From Opitutaceae bacterium (GTDB lineage: Bacteria > Verrucomicrobiota > Verrucomicrobiia > Opitutales > Opitutaceae), in contig JANQKV010000046.1 in NCBI GenBank assembly GCA_028280945.1, positions 1-64,000 of the forward strand: a DNA stretch of 64,000 bases, in the 5' to 3' direction. How positions within the stretch are numbered: position 1 is the first letter of the stretch; each line of letters opens with the position of its first letter. Below the pieces are notes generated by a model. The model was not told the origin of the DNA. It did no database searches and saw only the letters and a program-made list of their open reading frames with translations. Below are positions 48,056 to 57,143 of the stretch, piece after piece. Both the position numbers and the translations under genes were made by a program.

Positions 48056-48084
48056 TAAAGGCCACCCCCCCCCGGGATCGACAA
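48056..48084 (+). promoter_or_regulatory. TAAAG box with nine-C spacer before cheR
   Basis: TAAAG at 48056-48060 is followed by a run of nine C residues (48065-48073) and, 16 nt after the TAAAG, ATCGACAA. The last word is a partial match to the sigma-28 -10 element GCCGATAA. Spacing is 2 nt longer than ideal. Confidence 0.25.
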
Positions 48085-48142
48085 CGAGACGGAGTGGAAA
48101 TTTTTGCCGCCATCAAATCTGAGAAATTCCATTCCGGCCGGT

Positions 48143-48168
48143 TCATATTTCCACGGATGCGTCGATAA
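48143..48168 (+). promoter_or_regulatory. Candidate sigma-28-like promoter of cheR operon
   Basis: TCATA at about 48143-48147 and GTCGATAA at 48161-48168, 13 nt apart, resemble the FliA consensus (TAAAG or TCAAG, then GCCGATAA). A start near 48175 would give a leader of about ten nucleotides. The -35 match is weak. Confidence 0.35.
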
Positions 48169-48185
48169 CCAACTCGGCAACTCGT

Positions 48186-49013
48186 ATGCGACCCCCTGAA
48201 TATCAATTCATCCGCGACCTCGTCTATCGCCACAGTCGAATAGACCTGGGCAGCGAAAAAATGCATCTCGTGACCGCTCGGCTCAACAAGCGGTTGCGCG
48301 CAACGGGCATTCCCAGCGTCAAGCAATACTGCGATTTCCTGCAGGGTCCGCGGGCAAAGGAGGAAATCCCACATCTGATCGATGTGATTTCGACCAATCA
48401 TACCTATTTTTTTCGTGAGCCGGGTCATTTCACCGCCCTCGACAAAATCATCCTGCCGGATCTCGTCGCTCGCCGAAGCAAAGAGCACTGGTCGCAACTA
48501 AGAGTCTGGAGCGCGGCGTGTTCGAGCGGAGAGGAACCCTACTCCATCGCCATCGCGATGTCGGATTTTTTTTCGCAGGCGAACCTGCGATGGAACTGGT
48601 CGATCGAGGCCACGGATATCTCCAACCGAATCATCGCCCAAGCCGCCCGGGGCATTTTCACCGAGGACAAAGTCTCGCGGCTGGAGGCCGGCGTATTGCG
48701 CCGGAACTTCCAGAAAGGCTTCGGCCCCCAAGCCGGACAACATCGCATCAAGGCTCATCTGCGCAAGCAGGTGAACTTCCAGCGCTTCAATCTTCTCGAG
48801 GATACCCTGCCTCGCGACGTCATGTTCCAGGTTATCTTCTGTCGCAACGTAATGATCTACTTTGATCCCGCGACGCAGCAGGAACTGGTGGACCGGCTGC
48901 TTACGCGGCTGGTGCCGGGAGGTTATCTCCTGGTTGGTCATGCCGAGAGCCTGTCCAACGTCACCCACCAACTGCGGATGATTCAACCCGCCACCTACCA
49001 GTCCCCCCTCTAA
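48186..49013 (+). CDS. cheR: Chemotaxis methyltransferase CheR
   Basis: Methylates glutamates of chemoreceptors with S-adenosylmethionine. N-terminal helical domain (about 1-75) with YRHSRIDLGSEKMHLVTARLNKRLRATG; the catalytic domain has FFREPGHF, VWSAACSSGEEPYSIAI (SAM site), IEATDISNRIIAQAARGIFTED and VIFCRNVMIYFD. 275 residues, normal length. First gene of cheR-cheB-regulator-cheD; only 2 nt separate it from cheB. Confidence 0.96.
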   Translation: MRPPEYQFIRDLVYRHSRIDLGSEKMHLVTARLNKRLRATGIPSVKQYCDFLQGPRAKEEIPHLIDVISTNHTYFFREPGHFTALDKIILPDLVARRSKEHWSQLRVWSAACSSGEEPYSIAIAMSDFFSQANLRWNWSIEATDISNRIIAQAARGIFTEDKVSRLEAGVLRRNFQKGFGPQAGQHRIKAHLRKQVNFQRFNLLEDTLPRDVMFQVIFCRNVMIYFDPATQQELVDRLLTRLVPGGYLLVGHAESLSNVTHQLRMIQPATYQSPL

Positions 49014-49015
49014 CC

Positions 49016-50104
49016 ATGCCGTTGCTGAACTCCAATCGCGCGATTCGCGTACTCGTTGTCGATGATTCCGCCGTGGTGCGTCGCATGATCGATGACCACC
49101 TGAATGCAGCCGAAGGAATCGAGGTCGTGGGCAAGGCGGCGGACCCCTACGAAGCCCGCGACTTGTTGCCGAAGGTAAAACCGGACGTGATGACGCTGGA
49201 CATGGAGATGCCGCGCATGGACGGATTGACGTTTTTGCGCCTGCTGATGGAACACCGGCCGATGCCGGTGGTGGTGTTGAGCTCTCTGACCCAGAAAGGG
49301 TCGCACCTCGGAATCGAGGCCCTGCGAATCGGGGCAGTGGAAGTCTTGGGCAAACCCGGCAATGCCTATAGTTTCGACGACTTGGGTCCGGCCCTGGAGC
49401 GCAGCGTGCGGGCCGCGGCGTGCGCCCGGGTCGTGACCAACCCAGTAGCACGTCCGCAACCCTCGCCGCCGCCCCCTGCGGAAGGGCGCTTGGTCGAACA
49501 GGACAACCGCCGACTGATTCTGTTGGGCGCATCAACCGGCGGCACGGAAGCCCTGCGAGAGGTCATTCAGGATCTTCGTCCGGGAATGCCGCCCATCGTG
49601 GTGGTGCAGCACATCCCGGCCGCGTTCTCGGCCGCGTTTGCGGACCGGCTCAATGACCGCTCCGCCCTCACCGTGCGTGAGGCCACCGACGGTGAGCTTT
49701 GCCTGCCCGACACGGTGTTGATTGCTCCCGGCAATCGCCATCTCACGGTAAAGTGGGCGGGCAATCGTTACCGGACCCAACTATCAGACGGTCCCCAGGT
49801 GTGGCACCAACGCCCGGCGGTTGACGTGCTCTTCCGGTCGATTCCACCAAAATGCGCCCCCTGGATGATCGCCGGGGTGCTGACCGGCATGGGCAAGGAC
49901 GGCGCCCAAGGCCTGGTCGGGTTGAGGGAGCAAGGAGCCCGCACCTTTGCGCAGGACGAAGCGACGTGTGTGGTCTACGGAATGCCTCGCGAGGCCTGGG
50001 AACAAGGTGGCGCCGCCGCCCAGGTGCCTCTCCCCAAAATCGCGTCCCACTTGAACAAATTGTGCAATCTGCCAGCGGGTCAGCCGAGCTATGCCCACGC
50101 TTGA
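49016..50104 (+). CDS. cheB: Chemotaxis methylesterase CheB
   Basis: Phosphorylation-activated esterase/deamidase acting on receptors. The receiver domain has D16-D17 and phospho-acceptor Asp62 in DVMTLDMEMPRMDG. A Pro-rich linker (about 145-155) leads to the esterase domain with the catalytic serine in LLGASTGGTEAL (Ser173), histidine in VVVQHIPAAF and aspartate in VLTGMGKDGAQG. 362 residues. Overlaps the next gene by 14 bp. Confidence 0.96.
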   Translation: MPLLNSNRAIRVLVVDDSAVVRRMIDDHLNAAEGIEVVGKAADPYEARDLLPKVKPDVMTLDMEMPRMDGLTFLRLLMEHRPMPVVVLSSLTQKGSHLGIEALRIGAVEVLGKPGNAYSFDDLGPALERSVRAAACARVVTNPVARPQPSPPPPAEGRLVEQDNRRLILLGASTGGTEALREVIQDLRPGMPPIVVVQHIPAAFSAAFADRLNDRSALTVREATDGELCLPDTVLIAPGNRHLTVKWAGNRYRTQLSDGPQVWHQRPAVDVLFRSIPPKCAPWMIAGVLTGMGKDGAQGLVGLREQGARTFAQDEATCVVYGMPREAWEQGGAAAQVPLPKIASHLNKLCNLPAGQPSYAHA

Positions 50105-51362
50105 GGAAGAGACCATCCGCACCCTGCTGATCGTGGACGATGAGCCCACGGTCTTGTCGGCTTTGCGCATGGTTTTGGAGCGAGCGAACTACCATGTGGT
50201 TTCGACCACGAGCCCGCAAAAGGCCCTGCATATTCTCGAGGAACAAAAGTTCAGCGTCATCGTTTCCGACCAACGCATGCCGGAACTGACCGGGCTGGAA
50301 TTCCTGCAGCGCGCCCGTCAGATCCAGCCCAACGCATCCCGGGTTCTCATCACGGCCGCAGTGTCGCTGCCGACCCTGGTCGAAGCGATCAATCAAGGTG
50401 AAATCTATCGCTTCGTAGCCAAACCGTGGTTGCGCGAAGAGTTGTTGGTCACGATCGAAAACGCGGTCAATCGCTTCGAGCTGATTGTGCAAAACGAGCA
50501 ACTCCATGCCCAAACCGCGAAGCTCCATGAGCAAGTTCAAGCGGCCAACGAGAAGCTTTCGGAGCAAGTCGTGCAGTTGGAGGCCCAGAGCAAGGAACTC
50601 GCGTCAAAGAACGAGGAGCTGGCCACACGCTATGAACTCTCGCTCGAGTTGTGCAGCCGTATCATCGCAACCTTTGACCCTTTGCTGGCCAACCAGACCA
50701 GTGCCATCGCGAAGATCACCGAAGAGATGAGCCAGGCGTCGAATTTCACGACGGAGGAAAGCAGTGTGTTGCGCACCAGCGCACGGTTGTGCGACCTGGG
50801 CCTGATCGGGGTGCCCCGCGAAATCCATCGCCAATTTCTGGAGGATCCGGTGCTGCTGCAGGACCGTGATCTGGCGGAGATGCACAACCATCCGTCTTAT
50901 AGTCAAACCCTCGCCAGCCATGTTGATGGTCGTCCTCTGGTGGGGCAAACCGTGCGTTCGCATCACGAGCACTTCGATGGCACGGGTTATCCTGACGGGT
51001 TGGCCGGGGACAACATCCCATGGACCGCCCGGTGCCTGGCCGTGGCGGTCCGATTCGTCGAATGTCGACTTCCCACCGAACAAGCGCTCGGTGTGATCGA
51101 TAGCGAGTCGGGAACGATATTGGACCCCGAGGCCGTGCGGCTCTTCCGCAAGTCCACGAAACTGCAGGCCCTGCCCCAAAGTGTGCGTGAGGTCATGTTG
51201 GATGACCTGCAGCCCGGCATGGTGTTGGCGGATGGAATTTACAGTCCACACGGCTTGCTGCTGGTCGGAAGGGGTCAGGCGTTGAACTCGCCGATGATCA
51301 CAAAAATTCGCGACCATAACCTCAGCATGCCGATTTCCCACCAACTCCTCGTTTACTCCTAA
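50091..51362 (+). CDS. Response regulator with degenerate HD-GYP domain
   Basis: RpfG-like layout: receiver (about 10-125, Asp60 in VIVSDQRMPELTG), a coiled coil (about 130-185), then an HD-GYP-like domain. HD-GYP proteins normally hydrolyse cyclic di-GMP with a metal centre. Here the HD motif LHDIGKIG reads LCDLGLIG (Cys234 for His, Leu for the conserved Lys), and the later ADVFDAL reads AVRFVEC. The HHEHFDGTGYPDGL block is kept. The enzyme is therefore probably inactive and may instead bind a ligand or partner. 423 residues. It sits between cheB and cheD. Confidence 0.88.
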   Translation: MPTLEEETIRTLLIVDDEPTVLSALRMVLERANYHVVSTTSPQKALHILEEQKFSVIVSDQRMPELTGLEFLQRARQIQPNASRVLITAAVSLPTLVEAINQGEIYRFVAKPWLREELLVTIENAVNRFELIVQNEQLHAQTAKLHEQVQAANEKLSEQVVQLEAQSKELASKNEELATRYELSLELCSRIIATFDPLLANQTSAIAKITEEMSQASNFTTEESSVLRTSARLCDLGLIGVPREIHRQFLEDPVLLQDRDLAEMHNHPSYSQTLASHVDGRPLVGQTVRSHHEHFDGTGYPDGLAGDNIPWTARCLAVAVRFVECRLPTEQALGVIDSESGTILDPEAVRLFRKSTKLQALPQSVREVMLDDLQPGMVLADGIYSPHGLLLVGRGQALNSPMITKIRDHNLSMPISHQLLVYS

Positions 51363-51367
51363 CCACC

Positions 51368-51889
51368 GTGTCCGGATCACCTTCAGTTGCCGCATTTTTT
51401 ACCCAACGTGTCATTGTGGGGGTGGCGGAGTATGTTGTCAGCCGGGAGCCTTCATCTACGCTTAGCACCTACGCCTTGGGCTCATGCATCGGGCTCGCTG
51501 CTTATGATCCCAAGACGCACTGCGGGGGCTTGCTTCACTACATGCTGCCGGACTCCACGGTTTCGCCTGACAAAGCCGCGCGTCAACCGGCCATGTTTGC
51601 GGACACCGGAATCCCCGTGTTGTTTAGTGCGCTGAAGGGGTTGGGAGCGACCCGTACCAATCTGCGAGTCTTTGTCGCCGGCGGCGCATCGGTCTTGAGT
51701 GGGCCCAACAACTTTAAAATCGGCGAACGCAACATTGCGGCCGCCAAACAGCTGCTGGGCGTCTATGGCTTCAAGATCAGCGGCGTGGAAATCGGCGGGC
51801 TGGTAAACCGCACGCTGCACCTGGATCTTTCGACCGGAAAACTCCTGATGAAGCTCCCCGACAGCGAACGCATCTTCAACCTGGGTTAA
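51368..51889 (+). CDS. cheD: Chemoreceptor deamidase CheD
   Basis: Deamidates glutamines of chemoreceptors and, in some bacteria, interacts with CheC. The catalytic cysteine lies in YALGSCIGLAAYDP and the histidine in CGGLLHYMLPDS; RVFVAGGASVLSG and IGERNIAAAKQLL complete the family pattern. 173 residues. The start is a GTG at 51368, 5 nt after the preceding stop. Last gene of the operon. No cheC is seen here. Confidence 0.95.
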   Translation: MSGSPSVAAFFTQRVIVGVAEYVVSREPSSTLSTYALGSCIGLAAYDPKTHCGGLLHYMLPDSTVSPDKAARQPAMFADTGIPVLFSALKGLGATRTNLRVFVAGGASVLSGPNNFKIGERNIAAAKQLLGVYGFKISGVEIGGLVNRTLHLDLSTGKLLMKLPDSERIFNLG

Positions 51890-52124
51890 TCTGACTTCTA
51901 CTGCCGCCAGTCAGTCGGATCCCTTCTTCGCGGTTGGCATGGGTGGCTTCCAGCGAAGCCAAAGGACTGCAAGGTTTGTGATCGCAACCTTGGTTTCCCA
52001 TCGTCGACAGGGAAGACATCACAACCTTGTGCTCAGGGCACAAAACCCGCTGGGGTGACCCGCGCCGCGAGGGCCGGTTTGCCGAAACGACCAGGCGTTT
52101 CCACGCACCTGGGGAGAAAGCGTG
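51890..52124. other. Convergent intergenic region cheD/HDOD gene
   Basis: Holds two weak hairpins: CAAGGTT/AACCTTG at 51970-51992 and TTGTGC/GCACAA at 52027-52043. Neither has a clear T run on either strand. They may serve as transcription ends for the converging units. No gene is supported. Confidence 0.4.
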
Positions 52125-52991
52125 CTAAAACGTAATCTCGCCAATCGCGAGCCGTTCACGGAGCAGGCGCGAAGCGCGATCAAACACCAACGGCAAAGCC
52201 CCTTCCAGTAACTCGGGTTCGAGCCCGAATTCCAACAGGAGATCGTCGCGCAACGTGTAGAAAAACGCATCCTCGCCCTGCCCCAATCCCAGTGCCGCCG
52301 CGAGATGGTGCGCTGCGTGCACGTGCGCCGCCAGGCAACGATCTGCATCCGAAAGCTCAGTGAAATCCGCCTCGGGGTCGGCCACTTCCACAAACGCCTT
52401 GGGGAATTGCCACTCCGCCAAAAGCCCCTTGCTGACATCCGCATAGCTGAAGCCCAGTACACCCCGCTCCGCCTGCAACCACGTGCAGTCATGGTTCTCC
52501 CGATATTGCCGGATATCGTTGAATTCCTCCGCACAGCAGAAAGCGATCGGCAACTTGCCGATTTGATGGACCAATCCGCACGTGTAAGCCGCCGAACCTT
52601 CCACCCGGCCGGTTTCCTCCGCCAAAACCTCGGTCGCCAGCCCCGTGATCACCGAGGTGCGACAAAAATCGCTCGCCTCCCAACGATAACCATTGAGTTC
52701 GATCGTCATCCAGCGTCCGAGCAGCGAAACCGCCGCAAGACGATAAAGCTCCCGGGCCCCCAAACGCATGATGGCGTCCGGCACTGTTTCGACCGGGGCA
52801 GCTCCAAAGTAAGCCGAGTTCGCCAGCCGCAGCGTCGAGCTCGCCAATACCGGATCGACCTCGATCAACTTCGCCAAGTCCATCAGGTCAGCATCGTCAC
52901 TGACCAACGTTTCCGCCAAGCGGGGCAACAGGGTCGGGGAGCACGGAAGCGCCAGCGCGCTGTTGCAGACTTCGTCGAAGGTATGAGGCAT
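52125..52991 (-). CDS. HDOD domain protein (third of operon)
   Basis: A 288-residue HDOD protein, a signalling fold related to HD phosphohydrolases but without their metal residues. LPRLAETLVSDDADLMDLAKLIEVDPVLASSTLRLANSAYFG and TVPDAIMRLGARELYRLAAVSLLGRW are the diagnostic N-terminal blocks, with GLVHQIGKLPIAFC in place of the catalytic HD. No enzymatic residues remain, so it probably works by binding. It is the last gene of the operon, 25 bp after cheA. Confidence 0.88.
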   Translation of the reverse strand: MPHTFDEVCNSALALPCSPTLLPRLAETLVSDDADLMDLAKLIEVDPVLASSTLRLANSAYFGAAPVETVPDAIMRLGARELYRLAAVSLLGRWMTIELNGYRWEASDFCRTSVITGLATEVLAEETGRVEGSAAYTCGLVHQIGKLPIAFCCAEEFNDIRQYRENHDCTWLQAERGVLGFSYADVSKGLLAEWQFPKAFVEVADPEADFTELSDADRCLAAHVHAAHHLAAALGLGQGEDAFFYTLRDDLLLEFGLEPELLEGALPLVFDRASRLLRERLAIGEITF

Positions 52992-53016
52992 CGGAGTTCG
53001 AAAATAGAGAGGATTG

Positions 53017-55098
53017 TTACGCAGCGGTCAGACCAGCGGGATCAAGAATCAAGGCAATCGAACCATCTCCCAGGATCGCACCGCCGGCGACACCGGGCAT
53101 GTTCTGCATGAACGCCCCGAGATTCTTGATCACGACTTCCTGTTTATTGAGGAGCTCATCGATCAACAGGCCGTAGGTCTGGCCGGCACATTCGATAACC
53201 ACGATAATGCCCTTGGCCGGATCCTCCACCGCTGCGTCAATGCCGAACCGTTGATGCAACCGGTGGATGGGGAGCAGACGCCCGCGGTGCAACAGCACCT
53301 CGCCCTGCCCCTGCACGGTGGAAATCGCATCCGGATCCGGCCGCAATGCAACCTGCACCATGATCGCCGGCAGGATGAAGCGGTCTTCACCCACCTTGAC
53401 CAACAAGCCGTCGATGATCGCCGTCGTCAGCGGCAGGCGAATCAGGAAAGTCGTGCCCTGCCCCGCCTCGGTCGTGACCGAGACCTGGCCCCGCATCACC
53501 TCGATGTTGCGCTGCACCACATCCATGCCCACGCCGCGTCCGGAAACATCGGTCACCTTCTCGGCCGTGGAGAATCCGGGATGGAAAATCAGGTCGACGA
53601 TTTCGCTCTTGGGGGGCGTCACGTCGGCCGGAACGATGCCCTTGTCGCGCGCCTTCTGCAGCACGCGATCGAGATCGATGCCCCGCCCGTCGTCGGAGAG
53701 TTCGATCACCAGGTTGCTGCCTTCATGGTAGGCCGACAATCGCATGGTGCCGTGCTCGGACTTGCCGGCTTCAAGGCGTTGTTCGGGGCTCTCCAGGCCA
53801 TGGTCCAGGGAGTTGCGCACCATGTGCACCAGGGGATCCACAATCTCCTCGACGACCGTGCGATCGATCTCGGTTTCCTCCCCGGAAGTCTCAAGCACAA
53901 CCTGCTTGCCGACTTCCCGGGAAAGGTCGCGCACCAGTCGCACCATCCGCTGGAAGGTAGGTTTGATCGGAACCATGCGCAAAGACATGGCCGTGAGTTG
54001 GAGGTCCTTGGTGATGCGATGCAGGTGCGCAAGATTGCGGCCGAGGGGAGAACCCTCGTTTTGCAGCCCGGCGGCCGACTCGCGCAATTGACTCTGCACG
54101 ATGACCAGCTCGCCAACCACATCCACGAGCGAATCCAGTTTGCCTGTATTCACCCGCACGGTGTTGGATCCGCTCGATTTGACCGAGGCCGCCGCGGATT
54201 GGGCGGTCTCGGTGGACGGCGTGGGCATGGGAGTCAATTCACAGACTTCCACCTCTTGATTACCCTCTTCGGCGTCTGCCAATGCGAGCTGTTGGACTTT
54301 GGCGATCAGGTGAGCGACTGGCACGATTTGGTCCGGCAGGCGCCCTTTCTCAAGAGCGATTCCGATTTGCTCCACCATGACCGCCAGCGCGTCCTGGCTG
54401 CGTAGAATTTCGGTGATGATACCCGGGCTGAGCCGAAGTTCGTCACTGCGGGCCAGATCCAACAGGGACTCCACCTCGTGCGACAACCGGTTCATCGGCC
54501 CCAGCCGCAGGAACCCCGCAACCCCCTTCAAGGTGTGGAAGGAGCGAAACAGCCCGTCCAACGCATCGCGGTCCTGCGGCGCTCCATCCAACACGAGCAG
54601 TGCGGATTCGATCTGGCTGAGATGATCCAAAGCCTCCGCATGAAACTCCACCAACAGGTCGCGGTTTTCTTCGAGGTTCAGGTCCAGAACTTCATCGACA
54701 AATCCCGACGCGGAATCCGCTGTTTCCGGCTCGGCGGCGGCTGCGGAAACATCCTCCGACGTTGCATCGCCCCCGACACCGTCCAGGGGAGCCGGATCGC
54801 GCCCTGCAGCGACCTCGGTGAGGGCGGCGGGCAACCAATCGAGCAACCGCTGCAGGGCACCCTTGGTATCTCCGTCCACCGGTTGGGCGGCGGTCAGCAG
54901 GATGTCCAGTTTCTGGCGCACCTCGGCCAAACTCTGGCCCAGCGGCTCTTGGACGGATACCAGGTCCAGCATGTCGGTCAGCAGACTGTAACAAGGCACC
55001 AGGCCTTCGTCGCTGCCGATTTGGATAAACATGTATTCGCTGGCCAAACGACTGCTTAGGTCATCGAGCTGGGCGGTGCGGGACGCAGGGGGATTCAT
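53017..55098 (-). CDS. cheA: Chemotaxis histidine kinase CheA
   Basis: Central kinase of chemotaxis. Unlike enteric CheA the phosphotransfer domain is internal: residues 1-135 form a separate N-terminal region, and the Hpt domain follows with LFRSFHTLKGVAGFL (His188). Then a short linker with no evident P2 domain, the dimerisation helices (NTGKLDSLVDVVGELVIVQSQLRE), the ATPase (LVHMVRNSLDHGLESPEQR, SDDGRGIDLDRV, VSGRGVGMDVV) and a CheW-like C-terminal domain. 693 residues. ATG at 55098 chosen over one at 55143. It is flanked by HDOD and kinase genes, and no cheW lies nearby. Confidence 0.94.
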   Translation of the reverse strand: MNPPASRTAQLDDLSSRLASEYMFIQIGSDEGLVPCYSLLTDMLDLVSVQEPLGQSLAEVRQKLDILLTAAQPVDGDTKGALQRLLDWLPAALTEVAAGRDPAPLDGVGGDATSEDVSAAAAEPETADSASGFVDEVLDLNLEENRDLLVEFHAEALDHLSQIESALLVLDGAPQDRDALDGLFRSFHTLKGVAGFLRLGPMNRLSHEVESLLDLARSDELRLSPGIITEILRSQDALAVMVEQIGIALEKGRLPDQIVPVAHLIAKVQQLALADAEEGNQEVEVCELTPMPTPSTETAQSAAASVKSSGSNTVRVNTGKLDSLVDVVGELVIVQSQLRESAAGLQNEGSPLGRNLAHLHRITKDLQLTAMSLRMVPIKPTFQRMVRLVRDLSREVGKQVVLETSGEETEIDRTVVEEIVDPLVHMVRNSLDHGLESPEQRLEAGKSEHGTMRLSAYHEGSNLVIELSDDGRGIDLDRVLQKARDKGIVPADVTPPKSEIVDLIFHPGFSTAEKVTDVSGRGVGMDVVQRNIEVMRGQVSVTTEAGQGTTFLIRLPLTTAIIDGLLVKVGEDRFILPAIMVQVALRPDPDAISTVQGQGEVLLHRGRLLPIHRLHQRFGIDAAVEDPAKGIIVVIECAGQTYGLLIDELLNKQEVVIKNLGAFMQNMPGVAGGAILGDGSIALILDPAGLTAA

Positions 55099-55208
55099 GG
55101 GAAATTCGGATAGGAATGGGGCGATCACGCTGAAGATCGGCACAAACCGCCTTCAACTTGAGGCCGCAACCCGAACTGATTGCGATCCGCCGACACTTTT
55201 TCCCCGGT

Positions 55209-57143
55209 TCAGGACTCGCTTTTCCGTGCGTCGAGCACTTGGCGCAAGCTGTTGCCTAAGATCCCGAGATCAAACGGCTTGGCCAGCACCGCCGCCGGTG
55301 AAAACTGCTCCAGGTCCCGTCGCACTTCCCGGGTGAGATGGCCACTCATGACCAGCACGGGCACACGCAGGCAACCGGCGGAAAGGAGCCGCAGCACCTC
55401 GATGCCGCCCATCCGGGGCATGTTCAAATCCAGCATCACGGCGTCGAAATGATCGTCACCTCCGAGGATCAAGTCAGCCGCCTCCGCACCGTCGGATACA
55501 ACCACCACATCGTAACCCGACTCCTGCAGGGCGATGCTCAGGAGTTCGCGGATCGGTTCCTCGTCCTCGACGACCAGAACACGTTCATCCCCGGAAGGAA
55601 TGGTCGGGCCTTTGTTCCAGTCGAACGGCATGCTCGCTGCCTCAGTTGAACCCCGCAGCGGAAGAAAGATTTCAAATTCGGTGCCTTTGCCCACTTCGCT
55701 CAGGACCTCCATCACGCCGTCGTGATTCTTCACCACCCCGTAGACCACGGCCAGGCCGAGGCCGGTGCCCTTCGATTCCCCCTTGGTCGTAAAGAACGGC
55801 TCAAAAATGCGGCGGCGCACGTCCTCGGGCATGCCGCAGCCTGTATCCGATACCCCGATACGCAGGTAGTCCTGGGTGGACAGCAAATCCGGCCGCCGCG
55901 ATGACCCGGCGGGAACCGCCCGGGTGGAAACCGTGATGCTGCCGCCCTCCGGCATGGCGTCGCGGGCGTTGACGCAGAGGTTGACGAACAGCTGGCGCAA
56001 TTGGTCCGGATCCGCGGCGATCGTATCCTGGGGCGCTTGAAAATCGCGCTCGAACTCGATGTTGCGCGGGAAGGTTTCAGTGAAAAAGCCGATGAATTCC
56101 TCGGCCAGGCTGTGCACCTTGACCGGTCGGTAACGCACATCGCTCTTGCGGCTGAAGAGCATGATCTTCTCAACCAGCGCCGAAGCCCGCCGCGCCGCCT
56201 CGTAAACGGAACGCATGTAGCGTTCGAGTTGCTCGTCGAGCTGGGGCAGCGCGAGGGCCATTTCAGAATAACCCCGCACGATCGAAATGATGTTGTTGAA
56301 ATCGTGCGCGATGCCGCCAGCCATGGCCCCGAGGTCTTCCATCTTCTGAGCATGGCGCAGTTGCTCCTCCAGCGCTTTCCGTTCCGAGATGTCCTCGCGC
56401 AGACAGAGCAGATTGGTGATCTCGCCCGCAGCATTGCGGATGGGGGAATTTTGCACGAACTCCCAGGCTTCGCTGCCGTCGCGGCGACGGGTCTTGAGCT
56501 CGCCGCTCCACTTCCCGCCATTGGCGAGAATCGCGCAGCAGTCCCGATAGGATTGCTCGCTGGGATGTCCGTCGCGCAGCAACGGGATTTCGTTTTCGAA
56601 AACAGTCTCCAACGTATAGCCCGTCGCCTGCGTGAAGCGTGAGTTCACGTATTGGGGCGTGCCACCGGGGGTGGTGATGATCACCGAAACCGGCGCTTGT
56701 TCGACCGCTTGGGAGATCTTGCGAAAATGCTCCTCCGCCAGGCGATGTTTGGTGACATCGCGGCCCACCGCGCGCGTGGCGGTGATTTCACCAAACTCGT
56801 TGCGCAAGGCGGTCTCCTCCCAAGCGATCCACCGCCAGCCCTGGGCCGTCTTCCAGCGATGCTCACGCTGAATGTGGTAAGGAGGCCGCACCAGTCGATC
56901 CGCCATGGCCTCGTGGGCCGGCAGGTCATCGGGATGGATCAATGCCGCCAGGGATTCATGCCGCCAACTCCGGGTCGGGCGGCCGAACTTGCGCGCAAAT
57001 GCCCGGTTCACCTCCATGATCTGGCCGATCGTATCCACCACGATGGCCAGCTCCAGACTGTCCGCCCAGGGACGCAGGCTGGTGGGATCGAAGGTGTCCT
57101 CCGTTTCAACAGACTGGGCGGTTCGGATTTGCATCGTCTTCAT
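55209..57143 (-). CDS. Hybrid sensor histidine kinase, PAS-PAS-kinase-REC
   Basis: Soluble sensor kinase of 644 residues with no membrane helix. Two PAS domains (about 25-135 and 145-262, the second with [23 protein letters not shown]), HisKA with [20 protein letters not shown] (His280), an ATPase with [15 protein letters not shown] and [19 protein letters not shown], and a C-terminal receiver with [15 protein letters not shown]. The receiver suggests a phosphorelay or self-control. The first four bases overlap the stop of the upstream HDOD gene. Probable input into the same circuit as cheA. Confidence 0.93.
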   Translation of the reverse strand: MKTMQIRTAQSVETEDTFDPTSLRPWADSLELAIVVDTIGQIMEVNRAFARKFGRPTRSWRHESLAALIHPDDLPAHEAMADRLVRPPYHIQREHRWKTAQGWRWIAWEETALRNEFGEITATRAVGRDVTKHRLAEEHFRKISQAVEQAPVSVIITTPGGTPQYVNSRFTQATGYTLETVFENEIPLLRDGHPSEQSYRDCCAILANGGKWSGELKTRRRDGSEAWEFVQNSPIRNAAGEITNLLCLREDISERKALEEQLRHAQKMEDLGAMAGGIAHDFNNIISIVRGYSEMALALPQLDEQLERYMRSVYEAARRASALVEKIMLFSRKSDVRYRPVKVHSLAEEFIGFFTETFPRNIEFERDFQAPQDTIAADPDQLRQLFVNLCVNARDAMPEGGSITVSTRAVPAGSSRRPDLLSTQDYLRIGVSDTGCGMPEDVRRRIFEPFFTTKGESKGTGLGLAVVYGVVKNHDGVMEVLSEVGKGTEFEIFLPLRGSTEAASMPFDWNKGPTIPSGDERVLVVEDEEPIRELLSIALQESGYDVVVVSDGAEAADLILGGDDHFDAVMLDLNMPRMGGIEVLRLLSAGCLRVPVLVMSGHLTREVRRDLEQFSPAAVLAKPFDLGILGNSLRQVLDARKSES

